From assembly GCA_021775315.1 (NCBI GenBank), contig JAJFIC010000012.1, positions 29,503 through 93,502 on the forward strand: DNA of 64,000 nt. Direction: 5' to 3'. Positions 16,506 to 24,931 of the stretch are shown here, one piece after another. Both the position numbers and the translations under genes were made by a program. Each line of letters opens with the position of its first letter. The stretch's first letter is position 1. The notes under the pieces were generated by a model. That model saw only the letters and a program-made list of their open reading frames with translations, did not search any database and was not told where the DNA came from. Source of the DNA: Paracoccaceae bacterium (GTDB lineage: Bacteria > Pseudomonadota > Alphaproteobacteria > Rhodobacterales > Rhodobacteraceae).

Positions 16506-18368
16506 CTATTCCTGCGACTGGTCCTCATTCTTGCCGTTCTTCAGACTGCGTTGGCTGAACGAGATGACAAGTTGGCTGTTCAATTCACGCGCACGGGCAA
16601 TGAACGCTTTATTCTTAGCAATCGGCACATCGGGATCCCATAGATTGGCCATTTCTTTCAGCAGATCCCGATCAAGATCATAGAAATCCGAGGCTGATTG
16701 TTCCACCTCGAACGCCGGAATACCGCAGTTTTTCAAAACATATTTCCCGGCCCGGATCGAGCTGTCAAAAGTTTCCCGCACGATTTGATCGGCCCCGGCC
16801 TGATAAAGCCGATACACCCCCTCGCGGTCATGGGCGCGGGCGATGATATGCAGATCGGGCCGCTCGCGCCGGGCATGTTCCGTCAGCTTGATCGCGGCTG
16901 CTGGGTCATTGATCGCCACCACCAGCACGCTGGCTTGCATCAGCCCCGCCGCATGCATCAGTTCCGGGCGCGTCGGGTCGCCGTAAAAGCCTTTGACGCC
17001 AAAGGCGCGCTGCTGTTCGATGGTTTGGATATTGTGATCCAGAACTGTGGTTTTCAACCCGTTCATCACCAGCAAGCGGTTCACCACCTGCCCGAAACGG
17101 CCCACACCGGCGATGATGATCGGCGATTGCTGGTCAATGGCGTCAGCCTCACGCGTTGGGTCCTTGTCCTGATGCCATTTCGACAGCAAGTCATAAAGGA
17201 TGAACAACGCCGGGGTCAGCAGCATCGACAAGGCAATAACCAGCAACAGGATGCTGGACAATTCCAGTGGCAAAACATTGGTCTGCACGGTGAAACCAAG
17301 CAACACAAAGCCAAACTCGCCCGCTTGGGCAAGGCTGAGCGTGAACAGCCATTGATCGCGGCCCCGGATTTTGAACAGGCGCGCCAGTGCCAGCAACACC
17401 ACCACCTTGATCGCCATCACCCCCAGCGTGACGCCAATCACCGTCGACAGGTTTTCCAGTAGCATGTCAAAATCAATACCCGCCCCCACGGTGATGAAAA
17501 ACAGCCCCAGCAGCAGGCCTTTGAACGGCTCAATATCGCTTTGCAGTTCGTGGCGGAATTCCGAATTGGCCAGAACCACACCGGCCAGAAACGTCCCAAG
17601 GGCCGGGGACAGCCCGACCAAAGACATCAACAACGCGATGCCGATTACCAAAAGCAGGGTGGCTGCGGTGAACATTTCGCGCAGATGGGCGCCAGCGATG
17701 AACCGAAACAGCGGGCGCGTCAGAAAATGCCCGCCAAGGATCACCGCCGCAACCGCGCTTAACGTGACAAGGGCCACGCCCCAGCCCGGCAGCCCCTCGA
17801 TCAGTGACATGGCCGCATGGGCCTCGCCGTGACTGACGGCCTCGTTGTGATAGCCTTGCACAGCCAAAAGCGGGATCAGGGCCAGCATCGGGATGACGGC
17901 AATGTCCTGTGTCAGCAAAACCGAAAAACTGCTGCGCCCGCCTGAGGTATGCATCAGGCCCTTTTCGGTCAGGGTCTGCAACACGATCGCTGTGGAAGAC
18001 AGCGCAAAGACCAACCCGATTGTGATGCTAACGCTTGCGGGTAAACCCAACAGGATTGCACAACCCGCGATCACCGCAGTCGTCAACGAAATCTGCAACC
18101 CGCCCAGCCCAATCAACCGATGGCGCATGGCCCACAGGGCGCGTGGCTCCATTTCTAGTCCAATGACGAACAACATCATCACCACGCCAAATTCGGCAAA
18201 ATTTTGCAGGTTTTGGGTTTCTGAACCGGCTTGCTCGATCACCGGGCCAACCAACACCCCGGCGATCAGATAGCCCAGAACAGACCCAAGGCCCAACCGT
18301 TTTGCGATCGGCACCGCCAGCACGGCGGCCCCCAGATAGATCGTGGCCTGAAACAGAAAAGTGTCCAT
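16506..18368 (-). CDS. Monovalent cation:proton antiporter, Kef-type (CPA2)
   Basis: The 620-aa protein has about twelve membrane segments of the Na+/H+ exchanger fold (residues 1-385, with GLVFALSSTAIVLQTL and GTFLAGVVLANSEFRHEL typical of CPA2 proteins). A cytoplasmic TrkA-N/RCK domain follows, starting at IIIAGVGRFGQVVNRLL. This is the KefB/KefC layout, a potassium efflux system gated by glutathione adducts or nucleotides. No ancillary KefF/KefG gene is adjacent. GAGGA lies before the ATG, and the gene follows the Lrp-type regulator by 7 bp, so both share a transcript. Confidence 0.92.
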   Translation of the reverse strand: MDTFLFQATIYLGAAVLAVPIAKRLGLGSVLGYLIAGVLVGPVIEQAGSETQNLQNFAEFGVVMMLFVIGLEMEPRALWAMRHRLIGLGGLQISLTTAVIAGCAILLGLPASVSITIGLVFALSSTAIVLQTLTEKGLMHTSGGRSSFSVLLTQDIAVIPMLALIPLLAVQGYHNEAVSHGEAHAAMSLIEGLPGWGVALVTLSAVAAVILGGHFLTRPLFRFIAGAHLREMFTAATLLLVIGIALLMSLVGLSPALGTFLAGVVLANSEFRHELQSDIEPFKGLLLGLFFITVGAGIDFDMLLENLSTVIGVTLGVMAIKVVVLLALARLFKIRGRDQWLFTLSLAQAGEFGFVLLGFTVQTNVLPLELSSILLLVIALSMLLTPALFILYDLLSKWHQDKDPTREADAIDQQSPIIIAGVGRFGQVVNRLLVMNGLKTTVLDHNIQTIEQQRAFGVKGFYGDPTRPELMHAAGLMQASVLVVAINDPAAAIKLTEHARRERPDLHIIARAHDREGVYRLYQAGADQIVRETFDSSIRAGKYVLKNCGIPAFEVEQSASDFYDLDRDLLKEMANLWDPDVPIAKNKAFIARARELNSQLVISFSQRSLKNGKNEDQSQE

Positions 18369-18375
18369 AAATTCC

Positions 18376-18852
18376 TCAGATCGGTAACGCCGCATCGGGC
18401 TTGGTCTGGTCCATTACAATTTGGCTTTGCACCCGCGCCACCGCCGAATGCGGCAGGAAAACTTCGTGCACCAGATGGTTCAATTCCCCCAGATCAGCGC
18501 AATAAACCCGCAGCAAATAATCAGCCTCCCCGGTCAATGTCCATGCTGACACCACTTCGGGGCGGGTGCGGATCAGGGTCTGAAACGACTGCGCCGCCTG
18601 CGGTGAGTGCGTCACCATCGACACCTGAATAAACGCCTGCACATTCAGCCCCAGCCGCACCGCATCAAGACGTGCATGAAACCCGGTGATATATCCCTCT
18701 TGCTCCAACCGTTGCCGCCGCCGCCCGGCCTGCGAGGGCGACAGGTTCAGGATATCACCCAGTTCATTGGCGGTCAGATGGGCGTTTTGTTGCAACGCCT
18801 TCAAAAGCTGAGAATCAGTAGAGTCAAGCATGTTCACGCTCAATTTTTGCAT
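18376..18852 (-). CDS. Lrp/AsnC-family transcriptional regulator
   Basis: The 158-aa protein has an N-terminal winged helix (LTANELGDILNLSPSQAGRRRQRLE) and a C-terminal RAM effector domain (TGEADYLLRVYC). It sits divergent from the 4-hydroxyphenylpyruvate dioxygenase gene, a position common for Lrp-type regulators of aromatic amino-acid catabolism, so tyrosine or phenylalanine is a likely effector. It is also co-oriented with the antiporter gene, 7 bp away. A second possible start is the ATG at 18831. Confidence 0.92.
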   Translation of the reverse strand: MQKLSVNMLDSTDSQLLKALQQNAHLTANELGDILNLSPSQAGRRRQRLEQEGYITGFHARLDAVRLGLNVQAFIQVSMVTHSPQAAQSFQTLIRTRPEVVSAWTLTGEADYLLRVYCADLGELNHLVHEVFLPHSAVARVQSQIVMDQTKPDAALPI

Positions 18853-18905
18853 GGATACCCGTGATTACATCAAAACACCGCGAAAATAAAGCCATCTATG
18901 CACAA

Positions 18906-18917
18906 GTTTGCGCAAAC
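18906..18917. promoter_or_regulatory. Palindrome in Lrp/hppD intergenic region
   Basis: GTTTGCGCAAAC is a perfect 12-bp palindrome midway between the divergent Lrp-type regulator and hppD. It could be the regulator's operator; no further copies are evident in the gap. Confidence 0.4.
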
Positions 18918-18971
18918 ACCGCATCTGATAGCGATCATATTGCGCGGACAGTTTCAAAAAGAGGGAAGAAC

Positions 18972-20075
18972 ATGGGACCGTTTCCACATAATGCCGATGC
19001 ATCAGTGATCAGCGAAGAGAACCCCACCGGCACCGATGGGATGGAATTCGTCGAATTCGCCCACGAAAACCCGGACGCTTTGCGCGACCTGTTCGCCAGC
19101 ATGGGATTTGAAAAGACCGCCAACCACAAAACCAAAGCGATCGAACTGTGGCAGCAGGGCGACATCACCTATGTGCTGAATGCCCATGCAGGCTCAATGG
19201 GTATGCGGTTCGTTGCCGATCACGGCCCCTGCGCACCGTCCATGGCTTGGCGGGTTGTGGACGCCGATCACGCCTATGCCCGCGCGCTTGAAAAAGGCGC
19301 GCAAGCTTATGACGCTGACGACAAGGTTCTGGACGTGCCCGCGATTTACGGCATTGGCGGCTCGTTGATCTATTTCGTTGACACATATGGTGCCAAAGGT
19401 GCGGCCTATGACGCGGAATATGACTGGATCAACCCCGGTGCTGCCAAACCTCAGGGTGTTGGTTTTTATTACCTCGATCACCTGACGAATAACGTCAAGC
19501 GCGGCAATATGGAAAAGTGGTTCAACTTTTACGCCGACATTTTCAATTTCAAACAAATCCGGTTCTTTGACATCAAAGGCAAGTCCACGGGCCTGTTTTC
19601 ACGCGCGCTGACCTCGCCTTGCGGCCGTATCCGCATTCCGATCAACGAAAGTGCCGATGCAAACAGCCAGATCGAAGAATACCTGCGCGACTATAACGGC
19701 GAAGGCATCCAGCATGTCGCCGTTGGATGTGACGACATCTATGGCTGCACCGATGCGATTTCGGACCGGGGAATGGCCTTCATGCCAGCCCCGCCGGACA
19801 TGTATTATAAGATGAGCACAAAGCGCGTTGTTGGACATGAAGAACCACTTGATGCACTGATGAAAAACGGCATCCTGATTGACGGCGAAGGTGTTGTAGA
19901 TGGCGGCGAGACCCGTATTCTGCTGCAAATCTTTTCCAAAACCGTGATCGGGCCGATCTTTTTTGAGTTCATCCAACGCAAGGGTGACGACGGCTTTGGC
20001 GAGGGCAATTTCAAAGCTCTGTTTGAAAGCATCGAACGCGATCAGATCGAGCGCGGCGTTATCGTCGCCGAATAA
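18972..20075 (+). CDS. hppD: 4-hydroxyphenylpyruvate dioxygenase
   Basis: The 367-aa protein has two vicinal-oxygen-chelate domains. The iron ligands lie in DHLTNNV, IQHVAVGCDD and FFEFIQRKGDDGFGEGNF near the C-terminus, and the ending ALFESIERDQIERG is typical of HPPD. It converts 4-hydroxyphenylpyruvate to homogentisate in tyrosine breakdown. The start at 18972 has GAGGGAAG upstream; 37 further codons are open but not conserved. The homogentisate genes are not in the window. A divergent Lrp/AsnC gene probably controls it. Confidence 0.96.
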   Translation: MGPFPHNADASVISEENPTGTDGMEFVEFAHENPDALRDLFASMGFEKTANHKTKAIELWQQGDITYVLNAHAGSMGMRFVADHGPCAPSMAWRVVDADHAYARALEKGAQAYDADDKVLDVPAIYGIGGSLIYFVDTYGAKGAAYDAEYDWINPGAAKPQGVGFYYLDHLTNNVKRGNMEKWFNFYADIFNFKQIRFFDIKGKSTGLFSRALTSPCGRIRIPINESADANSQIEEYLRDYNGEGIQHVAVGCDDIYGCTDAISDRGMAFMPAPPDMYYKMSTKRVVGHEEPLDALMKNGILIDGEGVVDGGETRILLQIFSKTVIGPIFFEFIQRKGDDGFGEGNFKALFESIERDQIERGVIVAE

Positions 20076-20087
20076 GGCAGCAGATTA

Positions 20088-20447
20088 ATGCATCTCGATT
20101 GGACCGACTTTCCGGACGCGCCCGAACGGGGCGCGTTCCTGTGTGATTTGGCAGACATCCCTGACAATGGTGTGCTGTCAAAGGATCTGGGCGGCTATCC
20201 GATTTTGGTTTTACTGGTCGACGGCGCGCCGCGCGCCTATGTCAACGCTTGCCCGCACCAATTCCTGCCGCTTGATCAACGCAGCAATAAGCTGCGCAGC
20301 GCTGATGGTCTGCATCTGTTATGTTCCAACCACACCGCAATTTTTCGCGCCGATGATGGCATGGGTACAGCGGGCGAGGGCGAAGGTTGTCAGCTAAGCC
20401 TGATCCCGACCACCGTGATCGACGGGGCGGTGCATATCTCTACTTAA
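20088..20447 (+). CDS. Rieske [2Fe-2S] domain protein
   Basis: The 119-aa protein is a single Rieske domain. The cluster ligands are Cys55-x-His57 (NACPH) and Cys79-x2-His82 (LCSNH), with the usual spacing. It has no membrane anchor, so it resembles soluble Rieske ferredoxins that pass electrons to oxygenases, though no partner reductase is adjacent. It lies 12 bp after hppD in the same direction and is probably co-transcribed. A role with HPPD is only suggested by position. Confidence 0.9.
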   Translation: MHLDWTDFPDAPERGAFLCDLADIPDNGVLSKDLGGYPILVLLVDGAPRAYVNACPHQFLPLDQRSNKLRSADGLHLLCSNHTAIFRADDGMGTAGEGEGCQLSLIPTTVIDGAVHIST

Positions 20448-20516
20448 GACGGCGTTCTTTGGGCTTGGCGCGGGATGTTTTCCACGCCATTGTCAGCCAA
20501 AAGAAAGGCCCGTTCT

Positions 20517-21452
20517 ATGACCCTGTTGATTGACATCCGCGCACCTCAATGGATGGCCGACCAAGATCTGCACGATCTGCTGGCGCCGCATTTACCCGGC
20601 GTCGAAATCCTGTGTGGTCCACCGACGCAAACCTTACCAACGGTGCTGGTCCTTGCCACCAACCAATTGCAGCCCGACATGGCGGGGTTTTTACCAAACC
20701 TTAAGCTGGTGCAAAAGCTGGGCGCCGGGGTCGAAACCATGCTGACCGATCCCAACCTGCCGCAAAACGTGCGCATCGCCCGGCTGGAACCCAGCGTTCA
20801 GGCCGACGAGATCGCTGAATACTGTCTGGCGGAACTGCTGGCCGAATTGCGCAACATCCGGGGCTATCTGCACGACCAAAAGGCCCGCCTGTGGAACGGT
20901 GTGGCCCCGCGCCGCGCCGCTGAAACCTCGGTTTTGGTGTTAGGCCTTGGCCATATTGGTGCCCGCGTGGCCGCGCGGCTGGCCGAGAATGGATTTCAAA
21001 CCTCAGGGTGGAGCCGCACGCAAAAATCCTTGCCCGCAATCACTTGTTACAGTGGCGAGGCTGATCTGAAACAAGCATTGGGCCAGTCAGATTTTGTGAT
21101 TTCGGTGCTGCCATCAACCGCCAAAACCCGTGGCTTTGCCAATGCCGATCTGTTTGGCGCGATGAAACAGGGGGCGGTTTTTCTGAACGTTGGTCGTGGT
21201 GATCTGGTGGTTGATGGCGATCTGATCAAGTCCCTGAATTCGGGCCATCTTGGCGGCGCAGCCCTTGATGTGTTTCACACCGAACCCTTGGAACAGGACC
21301 ACCCGTTCTGGGATCACGCCAAAATCGCCATCACCCCGCATGTGTCCGGCTGGAGCCTGGGCGAAGGCTTGCTTGACGTTGCTGAAAACTACAAACGCCT
21401 GATCGCGGGGCAGCCTTTGCTGCGGGAAATCGACCGGAAAACCGGATATTAA
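20517..21452 (+). CDS. ghrA: 2-hydroxyacid dehydrogenase, glyoxylate/hydroxypyruvate reductase A-like
   Basis: The 311-aa protein belongs to the D-isomer 2-hydroxyacid dehydrogenases. It has the NAD-binding GLGHIGARVAARL motif (about residue 144), the Arg in VGRGDLVVDGDL, the Glu in DVFHTEPLE and the His in TPHVSGWS. The ending is like GhrA, which reduces glyoxylate and hydroxypyruvate with NADPH. AAAGG precedes the ATG at 20517. It follows the Rieske gene by about 70 bp and is convergent with the LysR gene. Confidence 0.85.
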   Translation: MTLLIDIRAPQWMADQDLHDLLAPHLPGVEILCGPPTQTLPTVLVLATNQLQPDMAGFLPNLKLVQKLGAGVETMLTDPNLPQNVRIARLEPSVQADEIAEYCLAELLAELRNIRGYLHDQKARLWNGVAPRRAAETSVLVLGLGHIGARVAARLAENGFQTSGWSRTQKSLPAITCYSGEADLKQALGQSDFVISVLPSTAKTRGFANADLFGAMKQGAVFLNVGRGDLVVDGDLIKSLNSGHLGGAALDVFHTEPLEQDHPFWDHAKIAITPHVSGWSLGEGLLDVAENYKRLIAGQPLLREIDRKTGY

Positions 21453-21464
21453 AACTTCGCGATT

Positions 21465-22388
21465 TCAGTCTGACTTACCAGCGCCATCCGCAATCGCCGT
21501 CAGGTTCAACCGATGCGCCAGCCCGGCAATCGCGCCCTCCAGATGGCCCGCAAAGGCTTGCGCCACGGGCGACAAGGATTGGCCTTTGCGCATGATCAAC
21601 CCGACCACCCGTTCAGAGCCGCGAAAATCAATGTCGCGCGCCGTGATCCCTGCTGGCAGGTTGGTCGTGGCAAGGGCGGGCAGCAACGTCACCCCCATGC
21701 CCGTCTGCACCAGCGCCAACAGCGACGTGACATTGCGCACGATCAGGTTGGCGGCGAAATATTGTTCGCGCAGTTCCGGCAGCTCAATCGCGTCTGACGC
21801 CTCGTTGCGGATGAAAACCTGATCCGCCAGATCGTGCCAGACCAGCGGTCGGCGCAAGGATGACAGGCTTGTGCCGGGGCCAAAAACCACCCGAAACCGA
21901 TCGCTGAACAGCGGCGTAAACGACAGGCGCGCCGCCTCGGTCGGGCGACCGGCAATGCCAAGCTCGGTAATACCAGTATCAACCATTCGCGCCACGCTGC
22001 GGCTGTCGGCATCCAGTATTTCAACCTCAACACCGGGTCTGCTGGCCAGAAAATCCGGCAACACCGCCGGTATCAGATTGCTGGCCACGGACGGCACCGA
22101 GGTGATGGACAAGCGCCCGATATTGTTGGCCGCAAAAGCCCGAATAGCCTTAACCGCCGCATCATAGCCCTGGATCTGCACTTGCGCTGTCTCCAGCGTA
22201 AATCGGCCAAGCGCGGTCAGGGCGTTCTTGCGGTCGCTTTCAAACAACGCGCCACCGATCGCCAGTTCGACCTGTTTCAGGCTCATCGAAACCGCCGACG
22301 GTGTGCGGTTCAAAATCGCCGCCGCGTCGGCAATGTTGCCGGCATTGGCCACGGTCACGAAACTGCGCAGGTTTTCCAATTTCAACAT
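21465..22388 (-). CDS. LysR-family regulator of the downstream catabolic operon
   Basis: The 307-aa protein has an N-terminal LysR helix-turn-helix (GNIADAAAILNRTPSAVSMSLKQVE) and a C-terminal sensor domain. It is divergent from a five-gene operon that starts with a semialdehyde dehydrogenase, and a strong LysR-like palindrome lies in the shared 100-bp gap. It is therefore the probable pathway-specific activator. The inducer is unknown. Confidence 0.93.
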   Translation of the reverse strand: MLKLENLRSFVTVANAGNIADAAAILNRTPSAVSMSLKQVELAIGGALFESDRKNALTALGRFTLETAQVQIQGYDAAVKAIRAFAANNIGRLSITSVPSVASNLIPAVLPDFLASRPGVEVEILDADSRSVARMVDTGITELGIAGRPTEAARLSFTPLFSDRFRVVFGPGTSLSSLRRPLVWHDLADQVFIRNEASDAIELPELREQYFAANLIVRNVTSLLALVQTGMGVTLLPALATTNLPAGITARDIDFRGSERVVGLIMRKGQSLSPVAQAFAGHLEGAIAGLAHRLNLTAIADGAGKSD

Positions 22389-22396
22389 GCATTCCT

Positions 22397-22417
22397 TATT
22401 TCAGAAAAATTGAAATA
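22397..22417. promoter_or_regulatory. LysR-type operator between regulator and operon
   Basis: TATTTCA-N7-TGAAATA has perfect 7-bp arms and a TTCA-N7-TGAA core, a classic LysR recognition form. It lies 9 bp upstream of the LysR start and 72 bp upstream of the dehydrogenase start. Confidence 0.6.
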
Positions 22418-22488
22418 CACAACAAAAATATCCGTTTGATTTAAGTCGCTGAAACGGGCCATCTTGCCAAAAGTGTGTGGAGGACAAA

Positions 22489-23940
22489 ATGAACGCTGAA
22501 TTCAAAAACTATCTTGCGGGCGAATGGGTCGATGGACCCAGCACCGTCGAAAACATCAACCCATCAGACCTAAGCGACGTGATCGGTACATTCGCGCAGG
22601 CCGATGCGGCCCAGTTGGATGATGCAGTCGCAGCGGCGCGCGCAGCACAGGTTATCTGGCGCAACACCGGGCTAGAGGCGCGCCAAACAGCGCTTGATTT
22701 CATTGGCCGCGAGCTGATGGCGCGGGCTGATGAACTTGGCACATTGCTCAGCCGGGAAGAGGGTAAACCGCAGGCCGAAGGCAAAGGCGAGGTGTATCGC
22801 GCCGGTCAGTTTTTCACCTATTACGCCGCTGAAACCCTGCGTCAGCTTGGCGAAAACGCCGATTCCACCCGTCCGGGCATTGAAATTGACGTGCGCCGCG
22901 AACCGATGGGCGTGATCGCGGTGATCTCGCCGTGGAATTTCCCGACGGCCACCGCCAGCTGGAAAATCGCCCCGGCGCTGGCTTACGGCAATGCCGTGAT
23001 CTGGAAACCCGCGAACCAGACCCCGGCCTCTGCCGTGGCGCTGGCTGAGATTATTTCGCGTGCCGGACTGCCCGAAGGCACGTTTCAGTTGCTGATGGGG
23101 GCCGGTGGCAAGATCGGCAATGCGCTGTCTGGCCACCCGCATGTCAACGGCGTGACCTTCACTGGCTCTTACGGTGTTGGCAAGCAGGTTGCGGCATCGG
23201 CGGCCCAGAATCTAACCAAATATCAGTTGGAACTGGGCTCAAAGAACGCCCTGCTGGTGATGGATGACGCGGATCTTGACCTTGCTGTCGCGGCGTCCGT
23301 TGCTGGCGGATATTCCGGCACCGGGCAGAAATGCACCGCCTCATCGCGTTTGCTGGTGCATGCATCAGTACATGACACTTTCGTCGCCAAATTGATGACC
23401 GCACTTGAGGCGATCAAGGTTGGTCATGCGCTGGCCGAGGGCACCCAGATGGGCCCGGTGGTCAGCGAAGGGCAGTTGAACGAAAACCTTGCTTGGATGG
23501 ATAATGCCCGCGAGGTTGGGGCCGAAGTGGCCACAGGCGGCGTGCGTCTGACAATGGAAACCGACGGCCATTACATGTCGCCGGGTCTGCTGGTCGGCAC
23601 CACAAACGACATGGCGCTTAACCGTCTCGAAATGTTCGCCCCGATTGCCGCTGTGCAGAAAATCGACAGCTACGAACAGGGTCTGACGATTGCCAATGAC
23701 ACCGAATTTGGCCTTGTTGGCGGCATCTTTACCAACTCGCTGGCCCGCGCCACCCATTTCAGGCGCAACATCGAAACCGGCTGCGTAACTGTCAACCTGC
23801 CCACCGCAGGCACGGATTATCACGTGCCGTTTGGCGGGCGCAAAAACTCAAGCTCTGGTCCGCGCGAACAGGGCCGAGGTGCTGCTGAGTTTTATACGCA
23901 GGTCAAAACCGCCTATATTCGTTCTGGCGAGCCGGAGTAG
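22489..23940 (+). CDS. Aldehyde dehydrogenase, probable alpha-ketoglutaric semialdehyde dehydrogenase
   Basis: The 483-aa NAD(P)-dependent aldehyde dehydrogenase has the PWNFPTATASWK cofactor motif, ELGSKNALLV with the general-base glutamate, and the nucleophile in GTGQKCTASSR. The C-terminal segment FGGRKNSSSGPREQGRGAAEFYT resembles enzymes that oxidise alpha-ketoglutaric semialdehyde (2,5-dioxopentanoate) to alpha-ketoglutarate, the last step of hydroxyproline and some sugar-acid pathways. GGAGG lies five bases before the ATG at 22489. It is the first gene of the operon, with the M19-like gene 5 bp downstream. Substrate is inferred from family resemblance. Confidence 0.85.
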   Translation: MNAEFKNYLAGEWVDGPSTVENINPSDLSDVIGTFAQADAAQLDDAVAAARAAQVIWRNTGLEARQTALDFIGRELMARADELGTLLSREEGKPQAEGKGEVYRAGQFFTYYAAETLRQLGENADSTRPGIEIDVRREPMGVIAVISPWNFPTATASWKIAPALAYGNAVIWKPANQTPASAVALAEIISRAGLPEGTFQLLMGAGGKIGNALSGHPHVNGVTFTGSYGVGKQVAASAAQNLTKYQLELGSKNALLVMDDADLDLAVAASVAGGYSGTGQKCTASSRLLVHASVHDTFVAKLMTALEAIKVGHALAEGTQMGPVVSEGQLNENLAWMDNAREVGAEVATGGVRLTMETDGHYMSPGLLVGTTNDMALNRLEMFAPIAAVQKIDSYEQGLTIANDTEFGLVGGIFTNSLARATHFRRNIETGCVTVNLPTAGTDYHVPFGGRKNSSSGPREQGRGAAEFYTQVKTAYIRSGEPE

Positions 23941-23945
23941 AGGCC

Positions 23946-24929
23946 ATGAAAACCCCCAGAATTGACAACCTGCAATACGCCAACTGGTCGGAAAAGGTGT
24001 TTCGCCAAATGCGCGAGGGCGGCGTTGATGCCGTCCACGTCACCATCGCCTATCACGAAAACTTTCGCGAAACCGTGCTGAATGTCGAGGCCTTCAACCG
24101 CTGGTTTGAACAATACCCCGACCTGATTTTTCAGGGCAAATATGCAAGCGATGTGAAACTGGCGCAGGAAACCGGCCGCACCGCGATCTTCTTTGGCTTT
24201 CAGAACCCGTCCCCGATTGAAGATGACATCGGGCTGGTGGAAATCTGGCACACGCTGGGCGCACGGTTCATGCAACTGACCTATAACAACCAATCCCTGC
24301 TGGCGACCGGCTGTTATGAAGCGACCGATAGTGGCATCACCCGAATGGGCCGCGAAGTCGTGTCCGAAATGAACCGCGTCGGCATGGTCATCGACATGAG
24401 CCATTCCGGCGAACGCTCAACCATGGACGCCATTGAAATATCCCGCCGACCCATCGCCATCACCCACGCCAACCCATCGTTCTGGCATCCTGCTTTGCGC
24501 AATAAATCCGATACGGTTCTGAAAGCGCTTGGCGAAACCGGCGGCATGCTGGGCTTTTCGATGTATCCGCATCACCTAAAGGATGGCTCGGATTGCACGG
24601 TTGAAAGCTTCGCCCAGGCAATTGCGAAAACCGCCGATTTGATGGGGGCTGAAAACCTTGGTATCGGCAGCGATCTTTGTCAGGATCAGCCCGACAGTGT
24701 GGTCACATGGATGCGCAACGGGCGCTGGACCAAGACCATAGATTACGGCGAAGGTTCAGCCAGTGCTGCGGGTTTCCCGGATCAGCCCAGTTGGTTCCAT
24801 GACAGCCGTGATTTTGGCAATATCGAAGCAGCGCTTCACAAAGTCGGGTTTTCCGACAGCGAAGTTGGCGGCATCATGGGCGGCAATTGGCTGCGTTTTT
24901 ATGACAGAAGTTTTAAACCGGAGGGGTGA
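23946..24929 (+). CDS. Divergent M19 (renal dipeptidase-like) protein
   Basis: The 327-aa protein aligns by pattern with membrane dipeptidases: GGVDAVHV near residue 29, VIDMSHSGERSTMDA (first conserved His), ITHANPSFWHPALRNKSD (second His) and LGIGSDLCQD (Asp). The N-terminal zinc ligands of the family (HxD in DGHNDLP) are replaced here by DNLQYAN, and the glutamate of the IEGG motif by Gln in GFQNPSP. At most a reduced metal site remains, so it may not hydrolyse dipeptides. It is second in the operon, between the semialdehyde dehydrogenase and the unrecognised 566-aa protein. Confidence 0.75.
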   Translation: MKTPRIDNLQYANWSEKVFRQMREGGVDAVHVTIAYHENFRETVLNVEAFNRWFEQYPDLIFQGKYASDVKLAQETGRTAIFFGFQNPSPIEDDIGLVEIWHTLGARFMQLTYNNQSLLATGCYEATDSGITRMGREVVSEMNRVGMVIDMSHSGERSTMDAIEISRRPIAITHANPSFWHPALRNKSDTVLKALGETGGMLGFSMYPHHLKDGSDCTVESFAQAIAKTADLMGAENLGIGSDLCQDQPDSVVTWMRNGRWTKTIDYGEGSASAAGFPDQPSWFHDSRDFGNIEAALHKVGFSDSEVGGIMGGNWLRFYDRSFKPEG

Positions 24930-24931
24930 TT

